DNA of 64,000 nucleotides, taken from positions 1 through 64,000 of the forward strand of contig KN832561.1 of NCBI GenBank assembly GCA_000827205.1, written 5' to 3'. Of this stretch, positions 34,538-46,529 are shown in pieces; position 1 is the stretch's first letter, and every line of letters starts with the position of its first letter. Position numbers and translations under genes: made by a program. This stretch comes from Plicaturopsis crispa FD-325 SS-3 (lineage: Eukaryota > Basidiomycota > Agaricomycetes > Amylocorticiales > Amylocorticiaceae). The notes under the pieces were generated by a model. That model saw only the letters and a list, made by a program, of their open reading frames with translations. It was not told where the DNA came from and made no database searches.

Positions 34538-35714
34538 ATGACTACCGCACATGCATCGACTAAACACGACAAGCAAAGTCTCCATTTCATTAGCAGATCG
34601 GGTCTCGCGGGTGGGATTGCAGGATGTGTCGTACGTCCGTCCGTTTGCTCGTATGCGGCCGGCTTGCTGAGTCCATGTAGGCGAAGACGGTGGTTGCACC
34701 GCTCGATAGGGTCAAAATATTGTTCCAAGCGTCGAATCCTGAGTTCCGGAAGTATGCAGGTGCGTGTGCGTCGTGTGCCGTCATGCGCCATGTACCGACT
34801 CGGGTGTTTGCAGGAACCTGGACAGGCGCGTTCAAGGCGGGAAGCCAGATTTACAGGGAGAACGGTGTACGAGGGCTCCTACAAGGTCACTCGGCGACAT
34901 TATTGCGGATCTTCCCGTACGCAGCCATAAAATTTATGGCCTATGACCAGGTCCACAACGTGAGTCTCCGTCGCTATGGTGCATATATGTCCAGCTCCAT
35001 TGACCACCCCCCGTAGGTCCTGATGCCGACCCGGGAACAAGAGACGAATATACGACGGTTCTCTGCAGGCGCAGTATCAGGTGAGCACCTCTACACACAT
35101 GGCAAAAACCCAATCCCAACACCGCCGCAGGCATGATATCTGTGTTATTCACATACCCACTGGAGGTCATTCGCGTTCGAATGGCATTCCAGACTCAGTC
35201 AAGCAATCCCGTCCAGCGGCCTTCTTTCGTGCGTACGTTCTGGACCATGTACCGCGAGCAAGCCGTGTACTCGAAATCCACACCCTCAACCCAAAATGTC
35301 TTTGCCCGATTCCCTCTCCTCAAGTTCTACCGCGGGTTCAGCGTCACCATCACAGGCATGATACCCTACGCCGGCACGTCGTTCTTGTCGTGGGGCTATC
35401 TCCGCGCCCGTTTGCTGCCTCCGCCGCCCTCGGCACCAACGCCCGTAGCGGATCTCGCTATCGGGGCTGTTTCCGGCGCGGTCGCGCAGACGGTCTCGTA
35501 TCCATTTGAAGTCGTCCGCCGCCGCATGCAGGTTGGAGGACTGGTCCACCCGGATAGATGGCTCCGGTGGGACGAGACTGTACGGGGCGTGTGGTCGGCG
35601 GGTGGATGGAGAGGGTTCTTTGTGGGCCTGAGCATTGGATATCTGAAGATCGTGCCCATGACGGCTGTGAGCTTTGCGGTGTGGCAGAGCGGGAAGCGCA
35701 TACTAGGTGTTTGA
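34538..35714 (+). CDS. LEU5: Mitochondrial carrier, Leu5/SLC25A16-A42 type (CoA transporter)
   Basis: Five exons (34,538-34,630; 34,681-34,759; 34,814-34,959; 35,017-35,080; 35,131-35,714) give 321 residues. All three carrier repeats carry their signature: APLDRVK, YPLEVIR and [27 protein letters not shown] and IKFMAYDQ in repeat 1 closely match the Leu5/Graves-disease carrier subgroup, which imports coenzyme A (or exchanges it with adenine nucleotides) across the inner mitochondrial membrane. Repeat 2 has a loop longer than usual ([19 protein letters not shown]). Two introns are 50 nt and the others 54 and 57. The chosen ATG is followed by a short hydrophilic segment and then [10 protein letters not shown], the start of helix 1. 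Confidence 0.9.
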
Positions 35715-35897
35715 GGAGGCATAGGTTGGAATCAACATTTATATCTTATTTGCATCAAGGACATGTTTAAAGGATCATATAACATCGCTCCCCTGTACTT
35801 CACCCCGCTCCTCATTCGCACCAAGTAATCCTACGCTCAAGAGCATCACAATGAAACCACGTTCGCACTCTCGCGTTCTCTGAAAAAATGGTAGACA

Positions 35898-36612
35898 TCA
35901 TCGTTCCAGTAACTTAGCGGCAGCCTGTACAATGATTTCCCATTCTACCCTATGCAAACGCTCCTCGAACACTTCGATCGGCTCACCAGGCTTAATTTCT
36001 ACCTCTCTCACAATCACCGGCTCTCCCCGGTCGACCTCCTTCACCACTCTATGAACCATAACTCCACCGTGCTGGATTTCACCCTTCTGGAACGCCTCGT
36101 ATGCCCGCTCGATCGCATTGGCGCCGTCAAACGCGCCAGGCAGCGCCGGGTGAAGATTTATCACGGGGATAGCTCTGTCGACTTTATCCACGCCATCCAG
36201 CGACTTGACGCCGCTGACAACGTCGAGGAAGCCTTCGCCTAGGATGTGCATCCATCCGGCCAGCACGATCAGGTCGGGTTTGTGCTGCACGACGATGCGG
36301 GCGACTTCGACGTCGTAATCATGACGCGTCTTGCCTGGGTTTGCCTTAAGGAATGGCTGCAGCCCAAGGTACGCGGTTGGAATGGGCGGAGTGGCTGTCG
36401 ATGCGCGTACGAGGCCGTGTGCCGCCTTTCGGTTCGACAAAACGAGCACTATGCGTGCATTAGGGAGGGAAGGAGTATTTTGCGCGTCAATGAGGGCTTG
36501 CAAATTTGTGCCTACGACGGACGGGGTCAGATGTGTTCTCACTCGTATGTGTGAGGAGGATACCTGAGCCAGATATGAGCACGACCAGGCGCCGAGGCTC
36601 AACGCTCGCCAT
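35898..36612 (-). CDS. ADE8: Phosphoribosylglycinamide formyltransferase (GAR transformylase)
   Basis: Exons 36,612-36,564 and 36,511-35,898 (52-nt intron) give 220 residues, the size of stand-alone PurN/Ade8. The intron splits the nucleotide-binding loop; splicing restores VVLISGSGTNLQALI. The catalytic triad of the family is present: N135 and H137 in INLHPALPG, and D177 in KEVDRGEPV. LAGWMHILG and GVMVHRV are also typical. The enzyme transfers a formyl group from 10-formyl-THF to GAR in de novo purine synthesis, in the cytosol. LHPALPG in place of IHPSLLP is common in fungi. Upstream lies a perfect palindrome (36,675-36,706) that may be regulatory. Confidence 0.96.
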
Positions 36613-36674
36613 GTCTATCGACGTTCCGAGAATGGCGTCCAAGAATTAATGAAAGTTTTGCGACAAGTGCAAGT

Positions 36675-36706
36675 GCATCGATCGGCGATCTGCTCTCGAT
36701 CGATGC
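36675..36706. promoter_or_regulatory. Perfect 10-bp inverted repeat upstream of ADE8
   Basis: GCATCGATCG (36,675-36,684) and CGATCGATGC (36,697-36,706) are separated by 12 bp and centred about 80 bp upstream of the ADE8 start. It could be an operator-like site or hairpin. The CGATCG core also marks the family B hairpins of the arms. The remainder of 36,613-36,901 shows nothing else. Confidence 0.35.
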
Positions 36707-36901
36707 TACCAAACGCTTTTCCTTTCTGGGCGACAATGTTCAGACTTCAGTTTCAACGTTCAAACGTTGAGGATATTGACGACCTCCACCAATCATTCAC
36801 TGCTTTCATGCATTTGCATAGCATTTACGTGGGTACAGTGATACATACAAAATGTTTACCAGTATTATTCGTACACGCTCTCACATCTATTCTTACCATC
36901 A

Positions 36902-39900
36902 CTATTTGAATTTCGCCATCGTCTTGGACAGATTGTACGCCGCAGATATCAATGTGACGTGTCTACAAGACGAAGGGCGTCAGTGGGAATTTCAAAACGA
37001 ATATTGGCCACCTACGTGAAACCCTGCACGGCGTTCCCCAGCCTTCAGATGTTTTCTTCAGCCAAATATAAATGTAAGGATGCTAAAAACGACCTACGCT
37101 TCGCCCGCATCAGAGATTTCTTCCGTGCACAGACCTACGTGGTTCGTGTACAGCAGGAAATCCTGTCCGAATACTTAAGCTATGCTGTAGACTTCATCAA
37201 TGCCATTCTTAGACTCACCTCGAACATGGATACCGCTCTTAGGAGCTTTGACCTGTCGAATTCGCCAGCACGCGTCAATGCCTCGACACACCTAAGGAGC
37301 CAGTTAGTGCGGGGTGGGGGATAGGATGATCACGTAATGCATACCACAGAGTACACAGGCAGAAGGTGCCCTCCTCGCCGCCGACACCGTCATCTGACAC
37401 GTTAGTATCGTAGCGGAATACCAGGTTCTGCGACAAGACACGATCAAACCCGTCTCAAGTCCAAGGACATGGAGACGTCACGCACATTCGACGTCAAACC
37501 GCCTCTTTCGCGGGTCTTCAGAATACTGTCCAAAGTTTTCACGAAACGCGGATCGGACTGGTGATGGCAGTTAGTACTTGAGCGTCACTTTCCGTGGAGA
37601 GGAAGAGGCACCACTACTTACGGGCGTCATGAAGAACACGAGGGGCATGATAAGGATCGCAGAATCCAGCACGTGAGGCTCCTCGTAGCTTTGTCCGAAC
37701 TGCTGCTTGTCGACGCTCCACGCCTTGTGCATGATCTCCTCGTAGAGCTCATCGCGCGCGGCGAGCCACTCGTTTCTCCGCGGGCATGGGAGCGATCTCT
37801 TGTCTGCTAGACGGAGTCCTCGGTCGATAGCAACCCTGGGAGATTTCAGACTCAGAGTCACATCTCTGAAAACAACGCCTGATTTGCACGGACCACATCA
37901 TAACCTCGTAAAACCATGCGTGAGCTACACTTTAGTAATAAAGGGTGAGAATGGCTCCATACCTTCGAGTACTGTTGCACGAGAGATTTCAGATAATGCA
38001 TTATTAGCAGGACATGAGATGGATCATGCTCACTGTAAAATGCCGCTGCTTGTTCCGCACTTCCCTTTCAATCGAAGCGAAGACATCTCAGTGACTACCT
38101 GCAAAGAGAATCAAGCAACGTGGGTACTGACCAAATTGATCTATTGGTACGAAACAAACGGGTGTCAGCGTAAACACGATGAAGGAATACATGCACGTAC
38201 AGGTCTGTCCTATGGCGATTCGCGACCACATCTATCCACATGTCAGCAACATAACAGCATAATTGATACACCGAACGTACATTCCACGCTGAAACGCAAA
38301 GTACGGTCAGATCAGTGTACATCTAGACAGGAGACGGTCTGCGTACAGTTCTCGCACGGCAACCCTGTAGGAGAGGGGGTAAGCAGATACGCGGGGTGAA
38401 AGAAAAGACGTCAAGGATTTACCAAGTATCATACGACTACCGCGCGAAGATCAACGAGGTGCGACACGAGAAGACACATATAGCTCACGAGTGGTTTCCC
38501 GTACTGTTGGCGTAAGCGTCAATCTCAGTTTCAGCAACCGCAGAGTAGAGATATGTACCTTCTGCCCCAGGTATATACAATCCATGCTACGTCAAAGGCG
38601 TTAGCTCCTACGTCCGGTCGAGGAACACGAATCTACGAATCACAGCGCGTTAGTGCGTGCGAAAGTCGAGACTAACGTTCGCGGACTTACGGATCTAACA
38701 GCTCGCCGTAGATATCCTGACAGTCGAAAGGTCAGTAGCCGTCTCATCCAGAGGATGAAAGCGCAAGTACCAATTGCAGGTGGTCCGCAGCGCCGTTACC
38801 AATTCTAGGCGAGGCAGTGAGCAGGGTGCAACCCGATGAAGAGACCGCATTATATGCGATGGCGGCTTACCGAACGGGTTTGGAACCCTTGTGACCGTCT
38901 AGATGCGTCAGTTCAATTTCTTCTAGTTCTTTGCCACCTGGGCATAGCGACACATACACGAGGAGTCAGTCAAAATAACAGAAGAGGTGAGATATCGTAC
39001 CATGGATAGTGTACCTGTCGACAAAGAAATGCATGTGTCAGCGAGCTACTCAGGCTGTGTGATGTTTGGGTAGCAGCATATTGACATGATCTGCAGAGAG
39101 CCGTCAGGATTCTTGTCCTTCAGACGCGCGAAAATGAACTCCATGTATGCTGCGCGAATTCGTTGAGTCAGCCCTGTACCTCTCGAATACGAACGTGACG
39201 CACCATTGGCCTCGTGAGTGAATCCTAGGCGGATAAGCGCATAAAGCGTAAACGACGAGTCGCGGATCCACGACGCTCTGTAATCCCTATAGAGGCATAT
39301 TTTCAGCAGCGTCGATACAGAGGTCACGGGCATGTTACATACCAGTTCCGGGTACCGCCAATATACTCCGGTAGACTGAACGTGGGGCTCGCGACGACCG
39401 CTCCTACAGGAAGATGAGTTCCGGACTATAGAGAGCAAAAGCATTACCGACCCGTGGGCTCATATATCAAGAGCTTGAGCGCGAGGGCGCTACGGTGTAC
39501 GGCCTCCTTCCACGAGCCCGAGTATGTCGAGCGGCGTATCCAAGAGGCCCAATAGGTGTTGGTCGCCTGTCATATGTGATTGATACAAAGTGGCGTATCA
39601 CAGGACGAGGAGTACGCACAGTTAGGAGGCTGCTCAAGAGCGCCTGGAGGGAACGTTTGAGCAACAACGCCGAAGCCGAAAAGAGAAACAAACCGGTGTG
39701 AGAATAGGATCTTCCTCTAAACGAAGCTGTGACGCGCCCGCCATCAACTCTGATAAAAAACGCGCATTAGCTCCGTTTACGAAACTAAAGGTTGACCTAC
39801 TTTCCAAGGATACACCCATCTCCTCTGCTTGTTTCTTCGTAGGCGCGGCATGCGCCTTGGAAACTCCGCCTTCCGGGGGCGTTCTCAAAACGAAGGTCAC

Positions 39901-40989
39901 CACCTGGCCCTCGACAAGGTTCAGGTCCACAACCGCCGCAGGGCCTTTCATGCCCCGCGCGCTCATATCGCACAACTCGAGGTTGATCTTGGGATCCTGC
40001 ACCTGGTCGAGTGTGGACTCGGTCACGTATCTCAGGTCGAGCGTGAGCGCTGGAGAGGTGAATACGGCTTTGGATTGGTGGCTGCCGTCGTCTTCGGCGT
40101 GCGGGATGCTGTCGTCGGGGATGAGGGACGTGGTGTGCTCGGCGCGGGCATAGTCGAATGCAGGCGCGCATTCGACGCGAAGCGGAACGGTCCCGCGAAT
40201 CACCTGGGTCATGATATAAGGACCAGAATCACAACAAAGAGAGATGCGATGCTGACCTCGACTCGGCGGATTAACCAGAACAAGAGGGGTCCTCCCGGAT
40301 CCCCCCGGTTACGGCGGGGTAGGAAGTCTGCTGTGTGTAAGAGCGAGTAATATACCGGTGTCATGTGCCCCTCACCTGTGACGCTGACGACGCCGCCCTC
40401 GTTCATGAACCTTGGCATAACAAGTTAACGCGTCGATCTGAGACAGGCGGAGTACAAGGCTACTTCGTTTGCAAGACCTATCCCGCTACATGAGCACGCA
40501 TTCTAGACTTCAAGCAAACAGAACGCACATTAGAGCTCGGCAGATAATTCTGCTTCGTAGTAAAAGGCACGGTGGGCGTGATCGAGAAATGGCCTCCCTG
40601 GAGAATCGTCGGTCAACGCCAACGTGCCAGGCGGCAAATGCCCACGCACCTTGTCCTTGTCCAGAATCCGCGCAAAGATAGACGGCGAATCAAAGTTCGG
40701 GACGCAGTAGCTCTCGACTGCCATGCATATGGCCATTAGTAATACAACGGTAAGACACCATGGCCATGGACTCACCGGACCCGTCGATGCTAACCTACCT
40801 CGCCAACAGTCGTAAATACGCTATTCACGGTCCAAGGGGGTCTACTCACCAGCGCCGCCGTCCTCAAGTTTCCGATCCTATCATGCAAGTCAGATCTCAC
40901 GCACGGAAACGCGAGGAATGGGGCACTCACAAGCCATGGTCCGCGATGGGTATGTATCCACGCTCTTTCGCTGTTTCGTGAACGTTCAT
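36902..40989 (-). CDS. Glycoside hydrolase family 15 protein in 36 exons
   Basis: A 692-residue frame is kept across 36 exons: 40989-40931, 40877-40850, 40794-40776, 40717-40650, 40597-40529, 40477-40464, 40410-40376, 40327-40257, 40203-39801, 39749-39694, 39643-39620, 39566-39452, 39403-39343, 39286-39204, 39149-39086, 39014-39001, 38937-38871, 38804-38771, 38716-38691, 38586-38559, 38503-38489, 38436-38423, 38364-38347, 38288-38281, 38231-38201, 38140-38132, 38064-38034, 37971-37963, 37904-37894, 37835-37622, 37557-37486, 37427-37345, 37291-37219, 37162-37098, 37042-37016, 36962-36902. N-terminal trehalase/glucoamylase-like domain: [39 protein letters not shown]. The (alpha/alpha)6 part includes [14 protein letters not shown] (340-353), [19 protein letters not shown] (catalytic-Glu region), [23 protein letters not shown] and a C-terminal [14 protein letters not shown]. 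Predicted role: hydrolysis of alpha-glucosidic bonds; substrate (trehalose or alpha-glucan) unknown. No signal peptide is seen, so probably intracellular. Confidence 0.88.
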
Positions 40990-41348
40990 CGTGCTATTCG
41001 GTCCTGGGTAAGTGCGGGCGTGGAACTGAACTGCAACTGTTAAAAGTGATTCAAGCTGCGGGCACAGACGGTGAGCGCGTCCAAGTGCTCGACGATTTCG
41101 GCGATCTTGCGGCGGAGTTGAACCCGACCCGGCTCGGAGGATGATTACGCATCAGCATAATGAAATCCATAATACTTTGTGCACTATGGACAGCAGACAC
41201 AGCAAAAAAAAAGATTGTGCTATCGTACAAGTGATGCATGAGAAAACAGATGTCATAAAGTAAACCGGGACACATAAAACAGGGAAAACACAGAGCATAC
41301 CGCATACCGCATAGGGCATCGTATCACGTATCGCAGGCTGGCAACGCA
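40990..41348. other. Intergenic between two minus-strand genes
   Basis: Carries the GH15 promoter side and the 3' end of the NIMA-type kinase. No gene or clear regulatory motif seen. Confidence 0.4.
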
Positions 41349-44093
41349 TCATGGACGGAGAAGCGCCTTCCTTGCGTCCTCCGTCGCCTTCCTCGCACTC
41401 GCGATCGACGGCCGGTCTCGTACGGTCCCCGCACTCGCTTTCGACGCGAGAGTGAGCCCGCGACTGGCCGCGTTGTTCACGACAGCAGTCGCGCGGAGCG
41501 AGGCTACGGCGCTCTTGCGAGGCCGCGCAGCCGCAGCCGGTGGTGGGGGCGCCATTGCTTTCTCGACTTTCTTCAGGAAGGGGCTCGGCAGGTTTTCTTC
41601 GTCTTCGAGGTCGTATACTGCAGCGGGTTGTGAGGAGCGGGGGAAGGGCGCGGTGGCACTTGTCTTTGTGCCAGACGGCGCGGGGACCGACGAGGAGGGC
41701 CCTTTGGCCGAAGAGGCGGCTGCGAGATTGGTGGCGGAGGATGGATGCAGCGCGCCTGGATCGGACGCCGAGGAGGGAAGCGACCCGTTCCTGATCAGAG
41801 GTCGATGGAGGGACGTCCGCGTCGACGGGCGACGCATCCGTGTGGGCGGGCGCGATGTAGAGCCTGTCGGTGTATCGGACTGCGTGGGCTCAGTAGTCGA
41901 GTTCTGTCGCTCAGCTTTCGGCCGCTCAGCCTTCGAGGGCGATTTAGGATGGTGGTCCTCGACGTCCGACGCCGTCTCGTCGTCCGTGACCTCCGAGTCG
42001 AAGTCGAATATCTTCGTGAAATTGAGCATAGGCTTGGGGGACTCGAATAGGTGGGCGAGGTCGGCGGGTGTGGGGGTGGCGAGCGCCTCGCCAGTAGCGG
42101 TGAAGACGACGCCTTTCATGGCGGATGGGAGCGGGAAGTCTTTTCGGGCAGCACGATTGACGGGGGTCTCGATGGTCGGGTATGGTTCGTGCGTCACCGC
42201 ATCGGCGTAGGTGGGTTTCTCGTGGTGTTCTGTCATCTGTGCGAGAGGTGCGAGGAGATTCCGCACTTCCTCTAATGGCGTCTTCTCTTTGCGTCCTGCA
42301 GTCCGGTCAGCACACGCGCAGCGAACGATACAAAAAATCACATACCCCGCGATTCCACCTCCTTAATCTTCGCCTCCAAACCCTCTCTTACCGCAGCAAT
42401 CCGCACCGCCTCCGCCTTCAGCTCCTCATCCCTCCTCTCAATCCACCTCACCTTCTCCTCCACCTCCCTCCGCATCTGCTCCTCCCGCTCCTCCCACGCC
42501 GCACACAGCTCCTTCTCGCGCGTATTCACCGCCGCGAGCAACTCCTGCTCGCGCCGGTTCATAGCCGCCATCACCTCCTCCTCGCGCCGCGCGACAGCCA
42601 CGCGCAGCTCCTCCTCGCGCCGCGCCACGGCCTCGCGCACGCGCGCTTCCACGACGTCTGGCCTCTGTGATTGTGCTTGGGAGAGGAGATGGTGCAGCGA
42701 GGCGATCTCGCTGTCCTTTTGCGCGACGAAGGCGGTGATGTGCGCTTCGCGTTCGGCGAGTGCGGCCTCGCGGGCGAGGACTTCGCGCTCTTTGGCGGCG
42801 ACGTTGGCTTTGTGGGTTTTTACGGTTGCGAGCCTGGGTGCGGGGGTTAGCGGGTAAGCGCGACGGCGTGGCTGCGGCTGCGGCTCACATTTTTTCCGTC
42901 TCCGAGACCTTGAATACTAGTTCTAGCCGCTCGTGCTGGAGGAGTTGGGCTGCGGACGGGCGCATGGCGGGCTGCGGGGATACACGTCAAAATCGTGCTG
43001 CACCTATTCAAAAACGGCGGACGTACGTTAAGGTTTAGCATGGCCTTAATGACTCCCGACAACGCCTGGCTGTACCCTCGAGGTAATGGAGGTATGCGTC
43101 CATTCCTATCCGATGTCAGCGTCAAGATACAACGCGGATATGTACGAGGGCAACATACCTGATGAATATGCTTAGCTCCGAGTGGGTCTTCGCTTCGTGG
43201 AAGGGGGGTTTGAGAGCGCAAAGTTCGTATATGAGGCAGCCGAGGGACCATATATCGGATTTCGAGTCGTACGCCTTCTCCTGCATCAGCTCGGGGGACA
43301 TGTAGTATGGGGTCTAAAAGACGTTAGCAGGCGCGGAGGGATGACTGCGAAGGTCACTTACTCCGACATAAGTGTTCGCGAAACTGGCTTGCGCGAGAGC
43401 CTTCGACAGCCCAAAGTCGCCCAACTTGACGAGGTTCGATTCGTCGAGGAACACTGTACAATGGTCAGATAAGTCGACGCGGAGACAAGAACCACGCACC
43501 ATTGTCCGGCTTCAAATCTCGATGCAATATCTGCGCGCGCCTCTCCGTGTCGCTGGCATTCCCCGTACTCCCCGACCGCGTGTGGCCACTATTAGGATGG
43601 TGGCAGTGCTGCAATGCGAGTAGGATCTGCATGAAGTAGTTCCAGATCGTGTCTTCGGGTATTGGCCGGTTGTGTCGTTGCGCTTGCTTGATGACGGTGG
43701 AGAGGTCGCCGCCTCCGCAGTACTCCATGAGGATATAGAGGATGCCGGCATCGCGGTCGACGTAGCGGTCGTGGTAGCGGACGATGTGCTCGTGGTGAAG
43801 GTCTTTGAGGATATTTCTTTGGGAGATGGTGAGCTTCCCGGTGCCAGACGAGCAGAGGGTCGACGTACACTTCGGCGACGATTTGCTTCCTATCGCGTTC
43901 ACTCATACGCTCGAAATTGAGCTCCTTTCTCGCGAATACCTAGGTGCCGTACATCAGCAACCATATCCCATTCTACGCAGGCAGGCCGACTCACCAGACC
44001 ATCGCTTTTTCGTCGGACCTTGCGGATGATACCGAAGGAGCCATTTCCGATGACGTCCGAGGGTTCGTATTGGTCCAAGAATGCGTTCGCCAT
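41349..44093 (-). CDS. KIN3: NIMA-related serine/threonine kinase (Kin3/NimA)
   Basis: Nine exons (44,093-43,995; 43,939-43,869; 43,816-43,500; 43,453-43,362; 43,313-43,159; 43,105-43,027; 42,971-42,889; 42,833-42,346; 42,295-41,349) encode 776 residues. The N-terminal kinase has [14 protein letters not shown]38 in [50 protein letters not shown] and [11 protein letters not shown], the NIMA subfamily pattern. The catalytic loop is preceded by a short Ser/Thr-rich insert ([16 protein letters not shown]). Behind the kinase is a long coiled coil with repeating REE(E/Q)L units (about 305-460), then a Ser/Pro-rich tail. NIMA kinases promote mitotic entry and spindle/chromatin events. The architecture matches fungal NimA with intact catalytic residues. 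Confidence 0.93.
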
Positions 44094-44271
44094 CGTTGTC
44101 CAGCCGTGGCTTTGTCGTCGCAGTCGTCAGTCGGTCGTGGCGCAGAGGAAATGAAGAAGATGGAAATTGCAAGTGGCTTTTGAAATTGAAGTGCGCTCCG
44201 TTCAACTTTGTGAGTCACATGATCGCGTTTGCCATAATTCCGACGCCGACTCCGATCGTTTTTCACCGTCG

Positions 44272-44743
44272 TCGTCGACGGCGGCGACTTGGCGGCGACG
44301 ACGACCGACTTTTACCAGGCGACTAACATGTTTACATGAGGCGCTGCCGCTCTGTCAGAAATTCAAACCAACTTCGCCCGTTTTCCTGGTGTCATTAGCG
44401 CGTACAGACCTCGAAGAGTCTGCCTTAATGAATCCCGACCGCAATGGACGTGTCGTCGCTGCTAGAGTTCTGGGCTATCTACTGCTCCATGCACCTTCGG
44501 ATCGCGCCGCTGTCGTCACCGTCGACGGCGGCGGCGACGGCCGACTTTAAGCAGGCGACCAACATGCTTAAGCCTGCACCGCTGCCACCTCTGCCAGAAG
44601 TTCAGCTCAAGTTCGCCCGTTTCCTCGATGTCATAAGCGCGTACGATGTCTGTCTGCACCCAGAAGAGTCCGCCTTGCCTGACCGTATCGTCGCTGCTCG
44701 AGTTTTAGGCTATCTCCTGCTCCACGAACCTTCAAATCGCGCA
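44272..44743 (+). repeat. 236-bp tandem duplication covering the HNH gene's 5' end
   Basis: 44,272-44,507 and 44,508-44,743 align end to end with ~80% identity (for example AACATG at 44,325 and 44,561; CGTCGCTGCT(A/C)GAGTT in both). The second copy supplies the first codons of the next gene; the first copy carries the same reading matter but is interrupted. Positions 44,094-44,271 are the divergent promoter side of the NIMA gene. Confidence 0.75.
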
Positions 44744-45792
44744 CGCGAGGAGGTCGCGACTACAATCCTTTCCTACAGCCCAGATCACGATGAACTGTAC
44801 GCGTTAGGGACGCTTTTGTTTTCTCGTTCACCGGTGCATGTGAGTACGTTCCTCAGCACCTCCAAGCACACGAACTCATTCACCACTAGTCAGGAAACGG
44901 AAAGCGCGGACCCACCCAGCTCTGATCACGACGAATGGCGACCCCCCTCTGGATCAGGTAAGCGTTTTCTAGAGGTCTCGATACTGGAGGCACCGAGAGA
45001 CCATATCACCGCAAAAGCACAAGTTATGTCCCCGACTACGCGTCCTGGCATTCTGACGCGAAGATCCTCGTAGGCCCTCCGACGCGATGGCTGTAGATGC
45101 GTATACGACGCATTGGCCGGAGACATGCTTGGTGTCCCGGTCCCCGAGATCGTCGAGTTTGGCCCTGCCGTCAACACGAAATGCTCTCATATCGCCCCCG
45201 ACACCGCGTATTTCACCCTCAACGCGCGAAATCTGGATGAGGGCTCCACGGAGGTACGGTTCTACGCACAACGTCAACGAATCGTACGCTGATTCGCCCA
45301 TCTGTAGAGAAACTACGAAGCATCGGTTCTAGCCGACCTGCTGCGCTTTGGGTACGACGTCGACAAGCTATACGGCGCCAACATACGCTCCATACCTAAC
45401 ATGATGACCTTCGAGTGGAATGCGCATGACGTGTTCAGTCAATTGAAACTATGGTTCGAGGCAACAGTAAGCCGCTTCATAACAAACAACTGGGGACACA
45501 TTCGTCCTCACCGATACTCTCATCAGGACACGCCTCACTGCTACCGCCCTCAAGTGTACGACGAAATCTACATCGGCTACACGGAGAGAGAGAACCCGTC
45601 ACGATCACCGCACCCGATCCGGCGCACTTCCCACTCCCCTCCTCGCTCTGCACGCAAGTGGCGAACTATTCCGGCGCGAACAGGTACCTGTACGACTTGG
45701 AGCGCTCGAGAGTGCTGGCGTCGGATGGGAGCGAGGCGGAGGCTTTGCGCTACGCGATGGCGTGCGTGGTGGCGGAGGTGCGGCACACCTAA
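44564..45792 (+). pseudogene. HNH-endonuclease-like gene with a dinucleotide frameshift
   Basis: Exons 44,564-45,022, 45,074-45,253, 45,308-45,466 and 45,527-45,792. The N-terminal helical part (KFARFLDVISAYDV ... VAARVLGYLLLHEPSNRARE) resembles the lead region of basidiomycete HNH proteins. The spliced core reads ALRRDGCRCVYDALAG and NTKCSHIAPDTAYF, equivalent to RDGxxC and HI.P motifs of the family, followed by LRFGYDVDKLYG and WNAHDVFSQLKLWFEA. In the last exon a GA-run (45,583-45,592) is two bases too long: frame 1 reads GYTERENPSRS, but the family-like end VTITAPDPAHFPLPSS is in another frame. So the copy is frameshifted there, or the base call in the GA run is wrong. The histidine of HNH looks partly degenerate. 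Function in this family is unknown. Confidence 0.6.
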
Positions 45793-46529
45793 GCGTTGTG
45801 CGTAGAGAGGAGTGAGCGTGATTGAGTTGGCGGGTTGCAGCGTGCGCAAGGATGGCAAGCGGCGCGAGGCGTCGGGGTCGGCTATAGACAAGACGCGGGC
45901 CCTGGCACGTACGCGCGGGATGGCTGTTCGTGTGGCTAACGCCCGTGCGGAGGGCCATTGCGTGGGCTTCGAGCCTTCCACCCCATTCCTCGCTAACCTC
46001 GCGGAGCGTTCAACTCAGAAGATTTCCGTACGTCGTCCGATTGAGTAAGTCCACTGTGCCTTGCTGCTCGTTTCACTTGTTGAATTCGTTGCCGTTGTAG
46101 TCCAGACTTCGAATGTGTATCTTCACTTTACGCCCACGCCGCTCTCGACTTTCTCGAGCCTCACCCCATGCTCTCCTCGTATTATCTTATTATCTATCCA
46201 CATGCATTCTTATGCTCGCGTCTCCGTGATACATTCACCTTACTTACAATACTCATTGCGTGCGCTTACTTAGACATTTACTGTACAGTACGATAGATAG
46301 ACTCTACAACTTGCTCTGTGTCACCATGTTCCGAATGTGCATCTGTCTTTCGGCGGCAACATTCCCCTGCTATAGCTACGATTTGGAACATGAGTTGGCC
46401 TCATCGTTTGCGCTCGGAATCCCTCACCGTTATGATACAGTCGATCGAATACAGACTCGTGCGAAGGTTAAGAGCATGGAATTATTGCATTACACTTAGA
46501 GCGATATTCCGAAGGGCAGTGGACAACGC
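45793..46529. other. Spacer between the gene island and the right arm
   Basis: A 78-codon frame (45,812-46,048) has no motif. No gene, repeat unit or left-arm match is visible; the right-arm homology starts near 46,530. Confidence 0.45.

Noticed and set aside
40209-40418. Separate small gene on the minus strand
   Set aside because: It is GH15 exons 7 and 8 plus the intron between them; splicing restores the family sequence.
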